A DNA stretch of 64,000 nucleotides, taken from positions 434,001 to 498,000 of the forward strand of contig NZ_CP145608.1 of NCBI RefSeq assembly GCF_036884295.1. Reading direction: 5' to 3'. A program made the translations under genes and the position numbers. Of the stretch, positions 44,898 through 53,256 are shown in pieces. The notes under the pieces are model-generated. The model ran no database searches. It was not told the origin of the DNA and was given only the letters and a program-made list of their open reading frames with translations. The stretch's first letter is position 1. Every line of letters starts with the position of its first letter. The stretch comes from Brochothrix thermosphacta DSM 20171 = FSL F6-1036 (GTDB lineage: Bacteria; Bacillota; Bacilli; Lactobacillales; Listeriaceae).

Positions 44898-45695
44898 ATG
44901 GTGAAGATGATAGCAGTAGATATGGATGGGACTTTTTTAAGTTCCACAAAAGAGTATAACCGTGAGCGTTTTGCTCAGTTATACACGAAAATGCAGGAAC
45001 AAGATGTAAAATTTGTTGTTGCCAGCGGTAACCAATATTATCAATTGAAATCCTTTTTCCCTGAAATAGCGAGCGCCATTTCATTTGTTGCAGAAAATGG
45101 CGCATTAGTGATTAGTGAAGATGAAGAGTTATTATGCGGTAAAATGCAAGAATCACTCATTCAGGATATTTTAGTATTTCTAGAAACAATTCCTGATGTA
45201 CGAACTATTTTATGCGGTCGCCAAAGTGCCTATGTCGAAACAAAATTTCTTCCAGAATTGATTGAAGAAGCACAGCAATACTATCACCGTCTTGATGTTG
45301 TACCTACGTTTAAAGAATTGCCCGAAGATGTCTTTTTCAAGTTCGCTTTGAATGTACCTGACACAGAAACAACGACAATCATGGCGATTATCAATGAGAA
45401 ATTTGGTGAAAAAATAGCGGCAGTCACCAGCGGTCATGGCGATATCGATATCATTATTAAAGGACTACATAAAGCGAATGGTTTGCGTGTTTTACAAGAA
45501 AAATGGCAAATTCGTGCCGATGATATTGTAGCATTTGGTGACGGTGGTAACGATTTAGAGATGCTTCGTCATGTTGGCCATAGCTATGCAATGGAAAATG
45601 GCAGTGATATTGTCCGCGAAACTGCAAAATATCATGCACCACATAATGATACAGAAGGTGTCTTAGAGGTTATCGAAAAGTTATTAAATCGTTAA
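44898..45695 (+). CDS. Cof-type HAD-IIB phosphatase
   Basis: 265 residues. HAD motif I DMDGTFLSS (Asp8, Asp10), motif II SGNQYYQL, motif III Lys in IKGLHKANGL and motif IV GDGGNDLEM; the large C2B cap lies at about 85-190. Such enzymes dephosphorylate sugar phosphates, FMN or pyridoxal phosphate in the cytosol. It is divergent from the LacI/GH1 operon across a region with operator and cre sites, so a role with sugar phosphates is reasonable. CAGGAG precedes ATG. Confidence 0.88.
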   Translation: MVKMIAVDMDGTFLSSTKEYNRERFAQLYTKMQEQDVKFVVASGNQYYQLKSFFPEIASAISFVAENGALVISEDEELLCGKMQESLIQDILVFLETIPDVRTILCGRQSAYVETKFLPELIEEAQQYYHRLDVVPTFKELPEDVFFKFALNVPDTETTTIMAIINEKFGEKIAAVTSGHGDIDIIIKGLHKANGLRVLQEKWQIRADDIVAFGDGGNDLEMLRHVGHSYAMENGSDIVRETAKYHAPHNDTEGVLEVIEKLLNR

Positions 45696-45709
45696 ATAAT
45701 AGAACGAAG

Positions 45710-45741
45710 CACTTTGTGGTATTGATACAAAGTGTTTTTTT
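45710..45741 (+). terminator. Rho-independent terminator
   Basis: CACTTTGT (45710-45717) pairs with ACAAAGTG (45727-45734), then T7. Confidence 0.8.
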
Positions 45742-45880
45742 ATGCCTGGAATAAATAGCGGAATATTCAGTTTATTATTTGACTACGATCAAAAACTGTT
45801 TTAAAATGTAACCAGGTTAAAGTAATGGGATGATTTTTTATATGAAGGGATAGTATGGACGGCATAGGAGGTGAAACAAG

Positions 45881-46372
45881 ATGAAACGAATCGTATTATT
45901 ATTGTTTCTTGTTTTTGGTACTGTTATCGCTGGGTGTGCAACATCAGCGTCAACGTCAACGTTTGACGTTAAAAAAGAACGACAAGAAGCGGCTAAACAA
46001 TTAAAGGGCTTTGGTACATTACTAGCAAATGACGCCCAATTTAGTACGTTGGATCCGACAACTCTTAAGCGTACCCTGGGGGAAAAGCTCTCTGACTACG
46101 TTACCAAAGATGAGTTGAGTAAAATGAAGAGTGAAGTGCCACAATGGTTAGCTGGTAATTTTCAAACAGATATCTTTTATTTAATGCCAGATCATAATCG
46201 AGATAAAGCAGCTTATTTAACAACAACAGCTACGTTCACTGATAGTGATGAAAAGGCGCAATCATTACTTTTTCAATTACGTTTTGATCCCGAGGCAAAT
46301 GTAAGTGGTGCGACAGTTAAAATGGTTAAAGAAGATGGAAAGTGGAAAATAGCGCGCATTATTACAGAATAA
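45881..46372 (+). CDS. Lipoprotein of unknown function
   Basis: 163 residues. Lipoprotein signal with lipobox IAGC (Cys19), a short Ser/Thr linker, then a helical plus beta domain ending GATVKMVKEDGKWKIARI, reminiscent of the NTF2-like or DUF4878-type C-terminus (strand-turn-GKWKI). Anchored on the outer membrane face. GGAGGTG upstream of ATG. Single gene with its own terminator. Family not named with certainty. Confidence 0.7.
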   Translation: MKRIVLLLFLVFGTVIAGCATSASTSTFDVKKERQEAAKQLKGFGTLLANDAQFSTLDPTTLKRTLGEKLSDYVTKDELSKMKSEVPQWLAGNFQTDIFYLMPDHNRDKAAYLTTTATFTDSDEKAQSLLFQLRFDPEANVSGATVKMVKEDGKWKIARIITE

Positions 46373-46377
46373 ATAAG

Positions 46378-46405
46378 AAAGCCCTCTATAGAAGTAGAGG
46401 GCTTT
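46378..46405. terminator. Terminator
   Basis: AAAGCCCTCTA (46378-46388) pairs with TAGAGGGCTTT (46395-46405) around a 6-nt loop. It can act on both convergent genes. Confidence 0.85.
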
Positions 46406-46479
46406 AGGTTGTAGAAATAGTCATTTGTCTAAGTTGCTAACCTGAAATTTTTGCTTTTACTAAAATTAGTATTCAAAAT

Positions 46480-49112
46480 TTATATAACGATAAAATTTTC
46501 AGCCTCTATTCTCGCTTTAGCTAAAGCAAGTTTTGCTAATGGCACGCGAAAAGGTGAACATGAAACATAATCGACACCGATTGAGTGGAAGTAGGCAACA
46601 GATTCGGGATCGCCTCCCAGTTCGCCACACACACCAATTTTTAATTGTGGTTGTGCTTTTTTAGCTAAGGTAATAGCTTGTTTCATTAATTGTCCAACGC
46701 CGTCAATGTCGATTGTTTGGAATGGGTCGTGTGGTAACAGTCCTTTCTCGAGATATAACGGCAGAAACTTAGCGACATCATCACGTGAAAAGCCATAGAC
46801 CAGTTGTGTCAGGTCATTGGTACCGAAACTGAAAAAATCAGCAGTATCAGCAATTTCATTAGCAGTTAAACACGCACGTGGTATTTCAATCATTGTCCCA
46901 ATTTTATAGGTGAGGTGACTATTTTTTTCGACTAACAATTCAGTAATTGCTGTTTCTAAATAATGACGCATCCATTTTAATTCCGTCACACTACCAACTA
47001 ATGGAATCATTATTTCGGGAATAACAGTGAGTCCTTCATCTTCAAGTACAAGGGCACTATTGATGATGGCCGTGACCTGCATTTTATATATTTCAGGGTA
47101 ACTCATCGCCAAACGAATCCCACGATGCCCCATCATTGGGTTGCTTTCTTGTAATTCGCTAAGTCGTTGATCTAGCTGTGTCTTACTGATGCCCAATGCT
47201 TTAGCAAGGGCATTTTTTTCAGAAATATCATGTGGTAAAAATTCATGATAGGGTGGATCTAATAAGCGAATAGTAAGGGGGCGCTCGTTGGCACAACGAA
47301 AAAGTTCTTCAAAGTCAGACGTTTGGAAATGTTGCAGTTTATTGAGTGGTATTTCGCGTGCGGTAGCAGTATCTGCTAAAATTAACCGGCGCATTTCAAT
47401 TAACCGTTCAGGTGCAAAAAACATATGCTCTGTTCGAGTTAAACCAACACCTGTAGCACCAAAACTTAAAGCAGTTTGAAGATCCGTCGCAGTATCCGCA
47501 TTCGCGCGTACATCGATGTCACTCATATAAGTTAACAAGACCATTAGCTGTTCAAAAGCAGGCGTAATCGCCGTTTGGGTTAATTCAAAAACATGAGTAT
47601 AAATTTTGCCAGAACTACCATCAACGGCTAACCAATCACCTTCTTTCAACTGGCCTGATGGGTGTGTAAGGGTTTGTTTTTCAGCATTAATAATGAGATC
47701 ATGACAACCGGCGACGCAAGGTGTGCCCATACCGCGCGCTACAACAGCCGCATGACTTGTCATCCCCCCTCGACTTGTGATTATGGCTTCACTTACAATC
47801 ATCCCTGTAATGTCCTCAGGAGATGTTTCTTGACGAACGAGGATAACCGCTTCATCATTTTCGCTGGCTAGTTGAGCGGCTTCAGCAGAAAAATAAATAC
47901 GACCAACAGCAGCACCGGGGCTAGCTGGCAAACCGATAGCAAATGGTGAATGTTCAGCAAGTTCTTCTTCGGAAAAAGAGGGGTGTAAAGCTTGTTCCAT
48001 CATATCAAATGTGACGTTATCAACCACTTCCTCTTTCGTTAGTAATCCTTCTGCAAGAAAGTCCATTAAAATTTGAATAGCTGCCGAGGCAGTTCGTTTA
48101 CCATTACGCGTCTGTAAGAAGTAAAGCTGCCCATTATCAATGGTAAATTCAATATCTTGCATCTCTTGATAGTGTTGTTCTAATAACGCAGCACAACGCT
48201 TGAATTCAGTATAAATAGTGGGCATCGTCACTGCTAAATCACTAATTGGTTGCGGTGTTCTGATCCCAGCAACAACATCTTCGCCTTGCGCATTAAGCAA
48301 AAATTCACCATACAATTTTTTTCACCATTAGATGGATTGCGAGTAAAACAAACACCTGTGCCGCTATTCTTACCGTTATTACCAAAGACCATTTCTTGAA
48401 TGGTCACAGCTGTACCTAAGTGTTCATCAATATTATTTAGCTGACGATAAGTGATTGCGCGTGGGTTGTACCATGAATTAAATACCGCTTGCGTTGCCAG
48501 TAATAGTTGTTGCATCGGATCTTGCGGGAAGCGACGACCGGTTTTTTGGCGAAAAATGTGTTGATATTCAATTGTTAAAGATTGTAAATCGTCACCTGTC
48601 AGTTCAGTATCTAATTGAATACCTCTTTGCTCTTTTAAATGGGTTAAAACTATTTCAAACGCTTCTGCTGGAATCGAATACACAACGTTACCAAACATCT
48701 GAATCAATCGGCGATAACAATCATAGGCAAAGCGTTTATCACTTGTTTGAGAGGCTAACATTTTAACGGTATCATCATTTAATCCAATATTTAAAATTGT
48801 ATCCATCATGCCTGGCATTGAACGTACAGAACCGCTTCTAACAGAGATAAGTAAGGGCGCCTCTAAAGACCCAAAACCTTTGTGAGTCTGTTGTTCTAAT
48901 ATTTTAAGGGACTCTGCAATAGTGGTGCCTAGTGTGTCGGGAAAAACTTTACCATTTTCATAATAAGCAAGACAACAGGTCGTTGTAAGGGTAAAACCAT
49001 CAGGAACTGGCAAACCAAGTCGCTTCATTTCAGCGAGGTTCGCACCTTTTCCACCTAGTAGCTGTTTCATTTCTTTTTTACCTTCAGCAAATGAATAAAT
49101 GTATTTTTCCAC
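46480..49112 (-). pseudogene. ppdK: Pyruvate, phosphate dikinase, one frameshift
   Basis: GTG start at 49112 after AAAAGGAG. The N-terminal ATP-grasp part (GGKGANLAEMKRLGLPVP, RSGSVRSMPGMMDTILNIGL, FTRNPSNGEK) breaks at the A7 run (plus-strand T7 48316-48322). With one more A it continues KKLYGEFLLNAQGEDVVAG to the end, 877 residues, the usual PPDK length. The catalytic His454 is in GGMTSHAAV, and the PEP/pyruvate domain ends with CGELGGDP and SCSPFRVP. It interconverts pyruvate+ATP+Pi and PEP+AMP+PPi. No DUF299 regulatory kinase gene is adjacent; a DeoR regulator is divergent. Confidence 0.88.
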
Positions 49113-49195
49113 AATAACACTCCTTTTTTAAGAATCTATAAACATGAGGCTGTTTATAAGTTCGATTATAGATGTAACCATTCCGTTTGCCTACG

Positions 49196-49266
49196 AATGT
49201 TCAATGTTTCGACATTTCGTCAGAGAACAGTACCTAAAATCGTCATATTCGTTCATTAATGTTCAA
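49196..49266. promoter_or_regulatory. Candidate DeoR operator region
   Basis: AATGTTCAA occurs twice as a direct repeat (49196-49204 and 49258-49266, 62 bp apart), and AATGT-TTCG-ACATT (49203-49216) is a perfect inverted repeat. The region separates ppdK and the divergent deoR-type gene. Confidence 0.5.
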
Positions 49267-49310
49267 ACATGATAAACTTACAGTGAGAACCGATTAGGGA
49301 GGTAAGTGAA

Positions 49311-50066
49311 ATGGCACACATACAACGACGACAAGAAATTCTTGATTTATTAAAAATAAAGAAACAGTTGTCTCCAAAAACACTCTGCGAAAGATTACAT
49401 GTTAGTACAGCGACGTTACGTCGAGATTTAGTTCTCTTAGAACAAGAAGGTTTAATTAAACGATTTCATGGGGTGGTCTCTATTATCGGGGTGAGCAATG
49501 TGGAGCCTTCTTATCAACAACGGGCATTAGAACAGCGTTTAGAAAAAAATCATATTTGTGATATAGCTGCTGATTTTATCGCTGACGGCCAATCATTGTT
49601 TTTAGATAGTAGCACGACTGTGAATCAGATTTGTCCTTATCTCAGTCAAAAAAATAATCTAGTGGTGATTACAAATGGTTTGCAAACGGCGTTAACTTTG
49701 AATCAAATGGAAAATATAACTGTGTTTTTAGTGGGAGGAGAAATGAAAGCGCATTCCGCTTCAACAGTAGGTGCACTCGCAACTGATTTTGTGCTGCCAT
49801 TTCGCATTGATCTGGCGTTATTTTCTTGTCGAGGTTTGGATGAAGGCGGTATTTATGAAGCGAGCCACCATCAAGCTCATTTTAAAAAGCACATGATAAC
49901 ATTAGCAAAACAAAATATTCTATTATGCGACGATTCAAAATTTAAGCAACCTCATTTTTATAAACTGGCACAGTATGAAGATTTTAAAGCAATTATTACT
50001 AATAAAGAACCAGATGAGCAATACAAACAGCTGCTGAAAAATGCGGGTGGTGAGCTATTATGGTGA
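49311..50066 (+). CDS. DeoR-family transcriptional regulator
   Basis: 251 residues. N-terminal DeoR HTH (RRQEILDLLKIKKQLSPKTL, VSTATLRRDLVLLEQEGLIKR) followed by the DeoRC sensor domain (about 75-230, with LDSSTTVNQI and VITNGLQT). The sensor domain binds a phosphorylated sugar or related metabolite. Divergent from ppdK and so its likely regulator. GGGAGG upstream of ATG. Confidence 0.9.
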   Translation: MAHIQRRQEILDLLKIKKQLSPKTLCERLHVSTATLRRDLVLLEQEGLIKRFHGVVSIIGVSNVEPSYQQRALEQRLEKNHICDIAADFIADGQSLFLDSSTTVNQICPYLSQKNNLVVITNGLQTALTLNQMENITVFLVGGEMKAHSASTVGALATDFVLPFRIDLALFSCRGLDEGGIYEASHHQAHFKKHMITLAKQNILLCDDSKFKQPHFYKLAQYEDFKAIITNKEPDEQYKQLLKNAGGELLW

Positions 50067-50269
50067 AAAGTGGTATAGGCAACGTTTAAAGTGATGGTTT
50101 TAAAGGGGTTTCAACTCTAAAAGCACAGTTTTTTTAAACTGTTATACGACACAAAAACGTTGTTATATAGCAGTTTATCGCAGTTTTTTATAAAAATTAA
50201 AGTGTGCCTGTGGTATTCTTATGAGGATTCAAAGTTCTTATGAAGTTATTGTGGAAATGAGGAGACCGT

Positions 50270-51004
50270 GTGATTGAGTTAACGGATGTTACGAAGGTAT
50301 TTTTACAAGGTGGCAAAGAAGTGAAAGCGCTTCAAAAAATTAACCTAACAATTGCCCCTCAAGAAGTATTTGGGATTGTCGGACAAAGCGGCTCAGGAAA
50401 ATCAACCTTGTTGCGTCTCATTAATCATTTGGAGCAACCTAGTAGTGGAAAGGTTATTGTTTCAGGCATAGATGCAACGCAATTATCACAGCAAGCCCAA
50501 CGTCAGTTTCGTCAAAAAACGGGGATGATTTTTCAACAATTTAATTTGTTGAGCAATAAAACGGTACGCCAAAATATTGCATTACCTCTGAAATTACAAG
50601 GAAAACAGGCGATGATAAAAGTCGATCAAATGCTCTCTTTTGTCAATTTGACTGATAAGGCGGATTATTATCCGAGTCAATTAAGTGGTGGGGAAAAACA
50701 ACGGGTCGCAATTGCACGCGCTTTAGTGATAGAACCCACTGTTTTATTATGTGATGAACCCACATCAGCACTAGATGAGCAACACACAGTTGAAATTTTA
50801 AAAGTATTACAACGTGTACAGGCGACGTTTGCAACGACAATTATTATTGTCAGCCATGAGTTCAGCGTTATAAAAAGCTTATGTCAACGCGCCGCTGTTT
50901 TAGATGGTGGTAAACTTGTTGCGCTAACAGATGTCACAGCTGAAAAAGTACAACCAACCTATGATTCATACGTGAATCGAGCATTGGAGCTATTGAAAAG
51001 ATGA
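50270..51004 (+). CDS. metN: Methionine-type ABC transporter ATPase
   Basis: 244 residues, GTG start after ATGAGGAGA. Walker A VGQSGSGKST, Q-loop FQQFNLL, signature LSGGEKQRVAIARAL, Walker B LLCDEPTSALD and H-loop IVSHE. It ends around the nucleotide-binding domain and lacks the C-terminal ACT-like NIL domain (about 90 residues) found in most MetN, so no methionine trans-inhibition is expected. It overlaps metI by 4 bp (ATGA). Context (MetI, MetQ) supports import of methionine or a related amino acid. Confidence 0.85.
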   Translation: MIELTDVTKVFLQGGKEVKALQKINLTIAPQEVFGIVGQSGSGKSTLLRLINHLEQPSSGKVIVSGIDATQLSQQAQRQFRQKTGMIFQQFNLLSNKTVRQNIALPLKLQGKQAMIKVDQMLSFVNLTDKADYYPSQLSGGEKQRVAIARALVIEPTVLLCDEPTSALDEQHTVEILKVLQRVQATFATTIIIVSHEFSVIKSLCQRAAVLDGGKLVALTDVTAEKVQPTYDSYVNRALELLKR

Positions 51005-51678
51005 AAGCTTACTTCGAACAACTCACTTATTATCAACCCGAAATGTTACGTGCTATTGGTGAAACAGGCTATATGCTTTTAATTGCCGTTTTAGTAGCGG
51101 TACTGATTGGTTTACCGCTAGGAACATTCATCTTTTTGACTAGAAGAAATGGTGTATTAGAAAGTCCTGGTTGGTCGTTTGTTTTAAACAACTATGTTAA
51201 CGTTGTACGCTCATTTCCGTTTTTATTATTTGTCGTCGCACTCATCCCAGTCACACGTTGGGTAGTAGGCTCATCTTTTGGGACTTATGCAGCAGCCTTT
51301 CCATTGGCATTTGTAGCGATTGCGCTTTATGCGCGTCTAGTTGAGCAAGTCCTGTTGGATATTCCACAGGAAGTGATTGAACTTGCTCATGTTTTAGGTG
51401 CCACTAAACGGCAGTTAATTTTTAATTTTTTATACGTAGAGGCGCGTTCAGGCTTAGTTCTAAGCTTAACATCTGTCATTATCAGTATGGTATCCTATTC
51501 AACCATTATGGGCATCGTCGGAGGCGGCGGTATTGGTGATTTTGCCATTCGTTATGGCTATCAACGTTATGAATACAGCGTAATGTATACCACAATTGCC
51601 ATTATGGTAATCGGTGTGATTGGTATTCAAGTATTGGGTACAGCACTATCGCGACACTTAGATAAACGAAAAAAATAG
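51001..51678 (+). CDS. metI: Methionine-type ABC transporter permease
   Basis: 225 residues with five membrane helices and the EAA loop (VIELAHVLGATKRQLIFNFL) that docks on MetN. The C-terminal segment SYSTIMGIVGGGGIGDFAIR is diagnostic for MetI-type permeases. Start ATG overlaps the metN stop. Homodimer in the plasma membrane. Confidence 0.9.
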   Translation: MKAYFEQLTYYQPEMLRAIGETGYMLLIAVLVAVLIGLPLGTFIFLTRRNGVLESPGWSFVLNNYVNVVRSFPFLLFVVALIPVTRWVVGSSFGTYAAAFPLAFVAIALYARLVEQVLLDIPQEVIELAHVLGATKRQLIFNFLYVEARSGLVLSLTSVIISMVSYSTIMGIVGGGGIGDFAIRYGYQRYEYSVMYTTIAIMVIGVIGIQVLGTALSRHLDKRKK

Positions 51679-51693
51679 TAGGGGGAATTTAAA

Positions 51694-52518
51694 ATGAAGA
51701 AGAAAATGTTAGGTATGATTATTTTAACACTGGTATTAGTAGTAATGGCGGCATGTGGGAATAAGGCAGCTGATAAAACAACGGATAAAGAGGATAAAGT
51801 AATTAAAGTAGCTTCACATATGACACCGATGACCGATGTTGTTGAAAAAGCTGGAGAAGCAATTAAAAAAGATGGTTATACGATTGAATTAGTACAAGTT
51901 AATGATAACATCCAATATAATGAACTTTTAAAGAATAAAGAAGTGGATGCGAACTTTGCGCAGCACGAACCTTACATGCAAAAATTCAACTCTGAAAAAG
52001 ATGCAAACCTCGTAGCTATTCAAAAAATTTACAATGCTAAAGTTGGTTTTTATTCAAAATCATATAAAAACATCGCTGATATCCCAAAAGGCTCTAAAGT
52101 AGCTATTCCAAATGATGTTTCTAATGAAGGACGTGCACTTGCTATCTTAGCTGACCAAGGATTAATTAAGTTGAAAGATGGCGTTGGTTTTAATGGCACA
52201 ATCAAAGATGTGACTGAAAATAAAAAAGATTTACAATGGTTGCAAGTTGATTTACTTAATTTATCATCAGCCTATGACGAGGATAATGTTGCCTTAGTTT
52301 ATAACTATCCGACGTATATTGCTAAATTGAACTTAACACCTAAAGATGCATTATTCCTTGAGAAAAAAGTGGATGATCGTTTTGCAATTAGTTTAGTCGC
52401 ACGTGAAGATAATAAAGATTCAGCAAAAATTAAAGCATTGAAAAAAGCAATGACAAGTAAAGAAGTCCGCGATTTCTTAGAGAAAGAGCACTCAGCAACA
52501 TTAGTACCCGCATTCTAA
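51694..52518 (+). CDS. metQ: MetQ/NlpA-family substrate-binding lipoprotein
   Basis: 274 residues. Lipobox MAAC (Cys20) and the NlpA fold: QVNDNIQYNELLKNKEVDAN, FAQHEPYMQKFN and KVAIPNDVSNEGRAL are strongly conserved in MetQ proteins. It is the extracellular receptor for the metNI channel. AGGGGGAA upstream of ATG. The operon ends at the terminator 52532-52571. No S-box or T-box consensus was seen upstream of metN. Confidence 0.92.
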   Translation: MKKKMLGMIILTLVLVVMAACGNKAADKTTDKEDKVIKVASHMTPMTDVVEKAGEAIKKDGYTIELVQVNDNIQYNELLKNKEVDANFAQHEPYMQKFNSEKDANLVAIQKIYNAKVGFYSKSYKNIADIPKGSKVAIPNDVSNEGRALAILADQGLIKLKDGVGFNGTIKDVTENKKDLQWLQVDLLNLSSAYDEDNVALVYNYPTYIAKLNLTPKDALFLEKKVDDRFAISLVAREDNKDSAKIKALKKAMTSKEVRDFLEKEHSATLVPAF

Positions 52519-52531
52519 ATGAAATGATGAG

Positions 52532-52571
52532 AATCAACTACGCTTAAAAGTTAGCGTAGTTGATTTTTTTG
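52532..52571 (+). terminator. Rho-independent terminator
   Basis: AATCAACTACGCT (52532-52544) pairs with AGCGTAGTTGATT (52552-52564), then T7. Confidence 0.9.
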
Positions 52572-52621
52572 TTGACAGTTAGAAATCTAAGCGTTAAACT
52601 AATTTAAGTTAGAACTCTAAC
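52572..52621 (+). promoter_or_regulatory. MarR promoter with two operators
   Basis: TTGACA (52572-52577), 17 bp, TAAACT (52595-52600). GTTAGAAATCTAAG (52578-52591) fills the spacer and GTTAGAACTCTAAC (52608-52621), a perfect inverted repeat, follows the start point. Confidence 0.8.
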
Positions 52622-52642
52622 CTTTCGAAAGGCGGTCTAAAT

Positions 52643-53092
52643 ATGAATCAACAAAAAAGAGAGTCAGCTACTCCTTATATGGATTTAATACGAATCATCA
52701 GTATGAAAATGAAAGTAGCTGCTGATAAACAAGTCAGTGAGCTCGGTTTGAATGCGCAGCAAGGGCGTGTGATTGCTTATATCCATGCGCATCAAGAAAA
52801 AGGCATTATGCAAAAAGATTTGGCTGAAGTTTTTCATCGTAGAGGTGCTAGTATCACCAGTATGCTTCAGGGTCTTGAGAAAAAAGGCTATATTGAGCGT
52901 ATTATTCCAAAGGATAACGAACGAATAAAACGATTATATGTCTTGCCAAAAGGAAAAGCTTTGATTGATCAATTTCATGGGAATTTTGAACGTCTTGAAG
53001 CGGATTTAATTGCAGAGTTAAATGAATCAGAGCAACAAGAATTTAAACGCTTGTTAGCAAAAGTAAATGATTCATTACCAAACATAGAATAA
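52643..53092 (+). CDS. MarR-family regulator of MATE pump
   Basis: 149 residues. MarR winged HTH (GLNAQQGRVIAYIHAHQEKG, MQKDLAEVFHRRGASITSML, EKKGYIERIIPKDNERIKRL). It lies directly upstream of a MATE exporter. The same GTTAGAACTCTAAC-like operator occurs at its own promoter and before the pump gene, so it probably represses both and is released by a drug ligand. Weak ribosome site AAAGGCGG. Confidence 0.92.
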   Translation: MNQQKRESATPYMDLIRIISMKMKVAADKQVSELGLNAQQGRVIAYIHAHQEKGIMQKDLAEVFHRRGASITSMLQGLEKKGYIERIIPKDNERIKRLYVLPKGKALIDQFHGNFERLEADLIAELNESEQQEFKRLLAKVNDSLPNIE

Positions 53093-53099
53093 TGCCAAT

Positions 53100-53132
53100 C
53101 CACAGCATTATTAGCAGCTGTGGTATTTTTTT
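53100..53132 (+). terminator. Terminator between marR and MATE gene
   Basis: CCACAGC (53100-53106) pairs with GCTGTGG (53117-53123), then T-rich run, separating the two transcription units. Confidence 0.75.
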
Positions 53133-53144
53133 ACTCTTAATAAA

Positions 53145-53221
53145 GATAGAACTCTAACTATTAGTTGTTAATCTTTTTTTAAGAGGGATTTTTTTAGAAT
53201 AAAATAAGATAGAATTCGAAC
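53145..53221. promoter_or_regulatory. Two MarR-type operators before MATE gene
   Basis: GATAGAACTCTAAC (53145-53158) and GATAGAATTCGAAC (53208-53221) match the operator at 52608-52621 with one and three differences. They frame the probable pump promoter. Confidence 0.65.
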
Positions 53222-53256
53222 TATTAGGGGACGAATTTAAAATGGAGGGAAATAAA

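Noticed and set aside
50067-50269. Possible SAM (S-box) or T-box leader before metN
   Set aside because: No S-box core or AGGGTGG T-box sequence and no terminator hairpin were found in this spacer.
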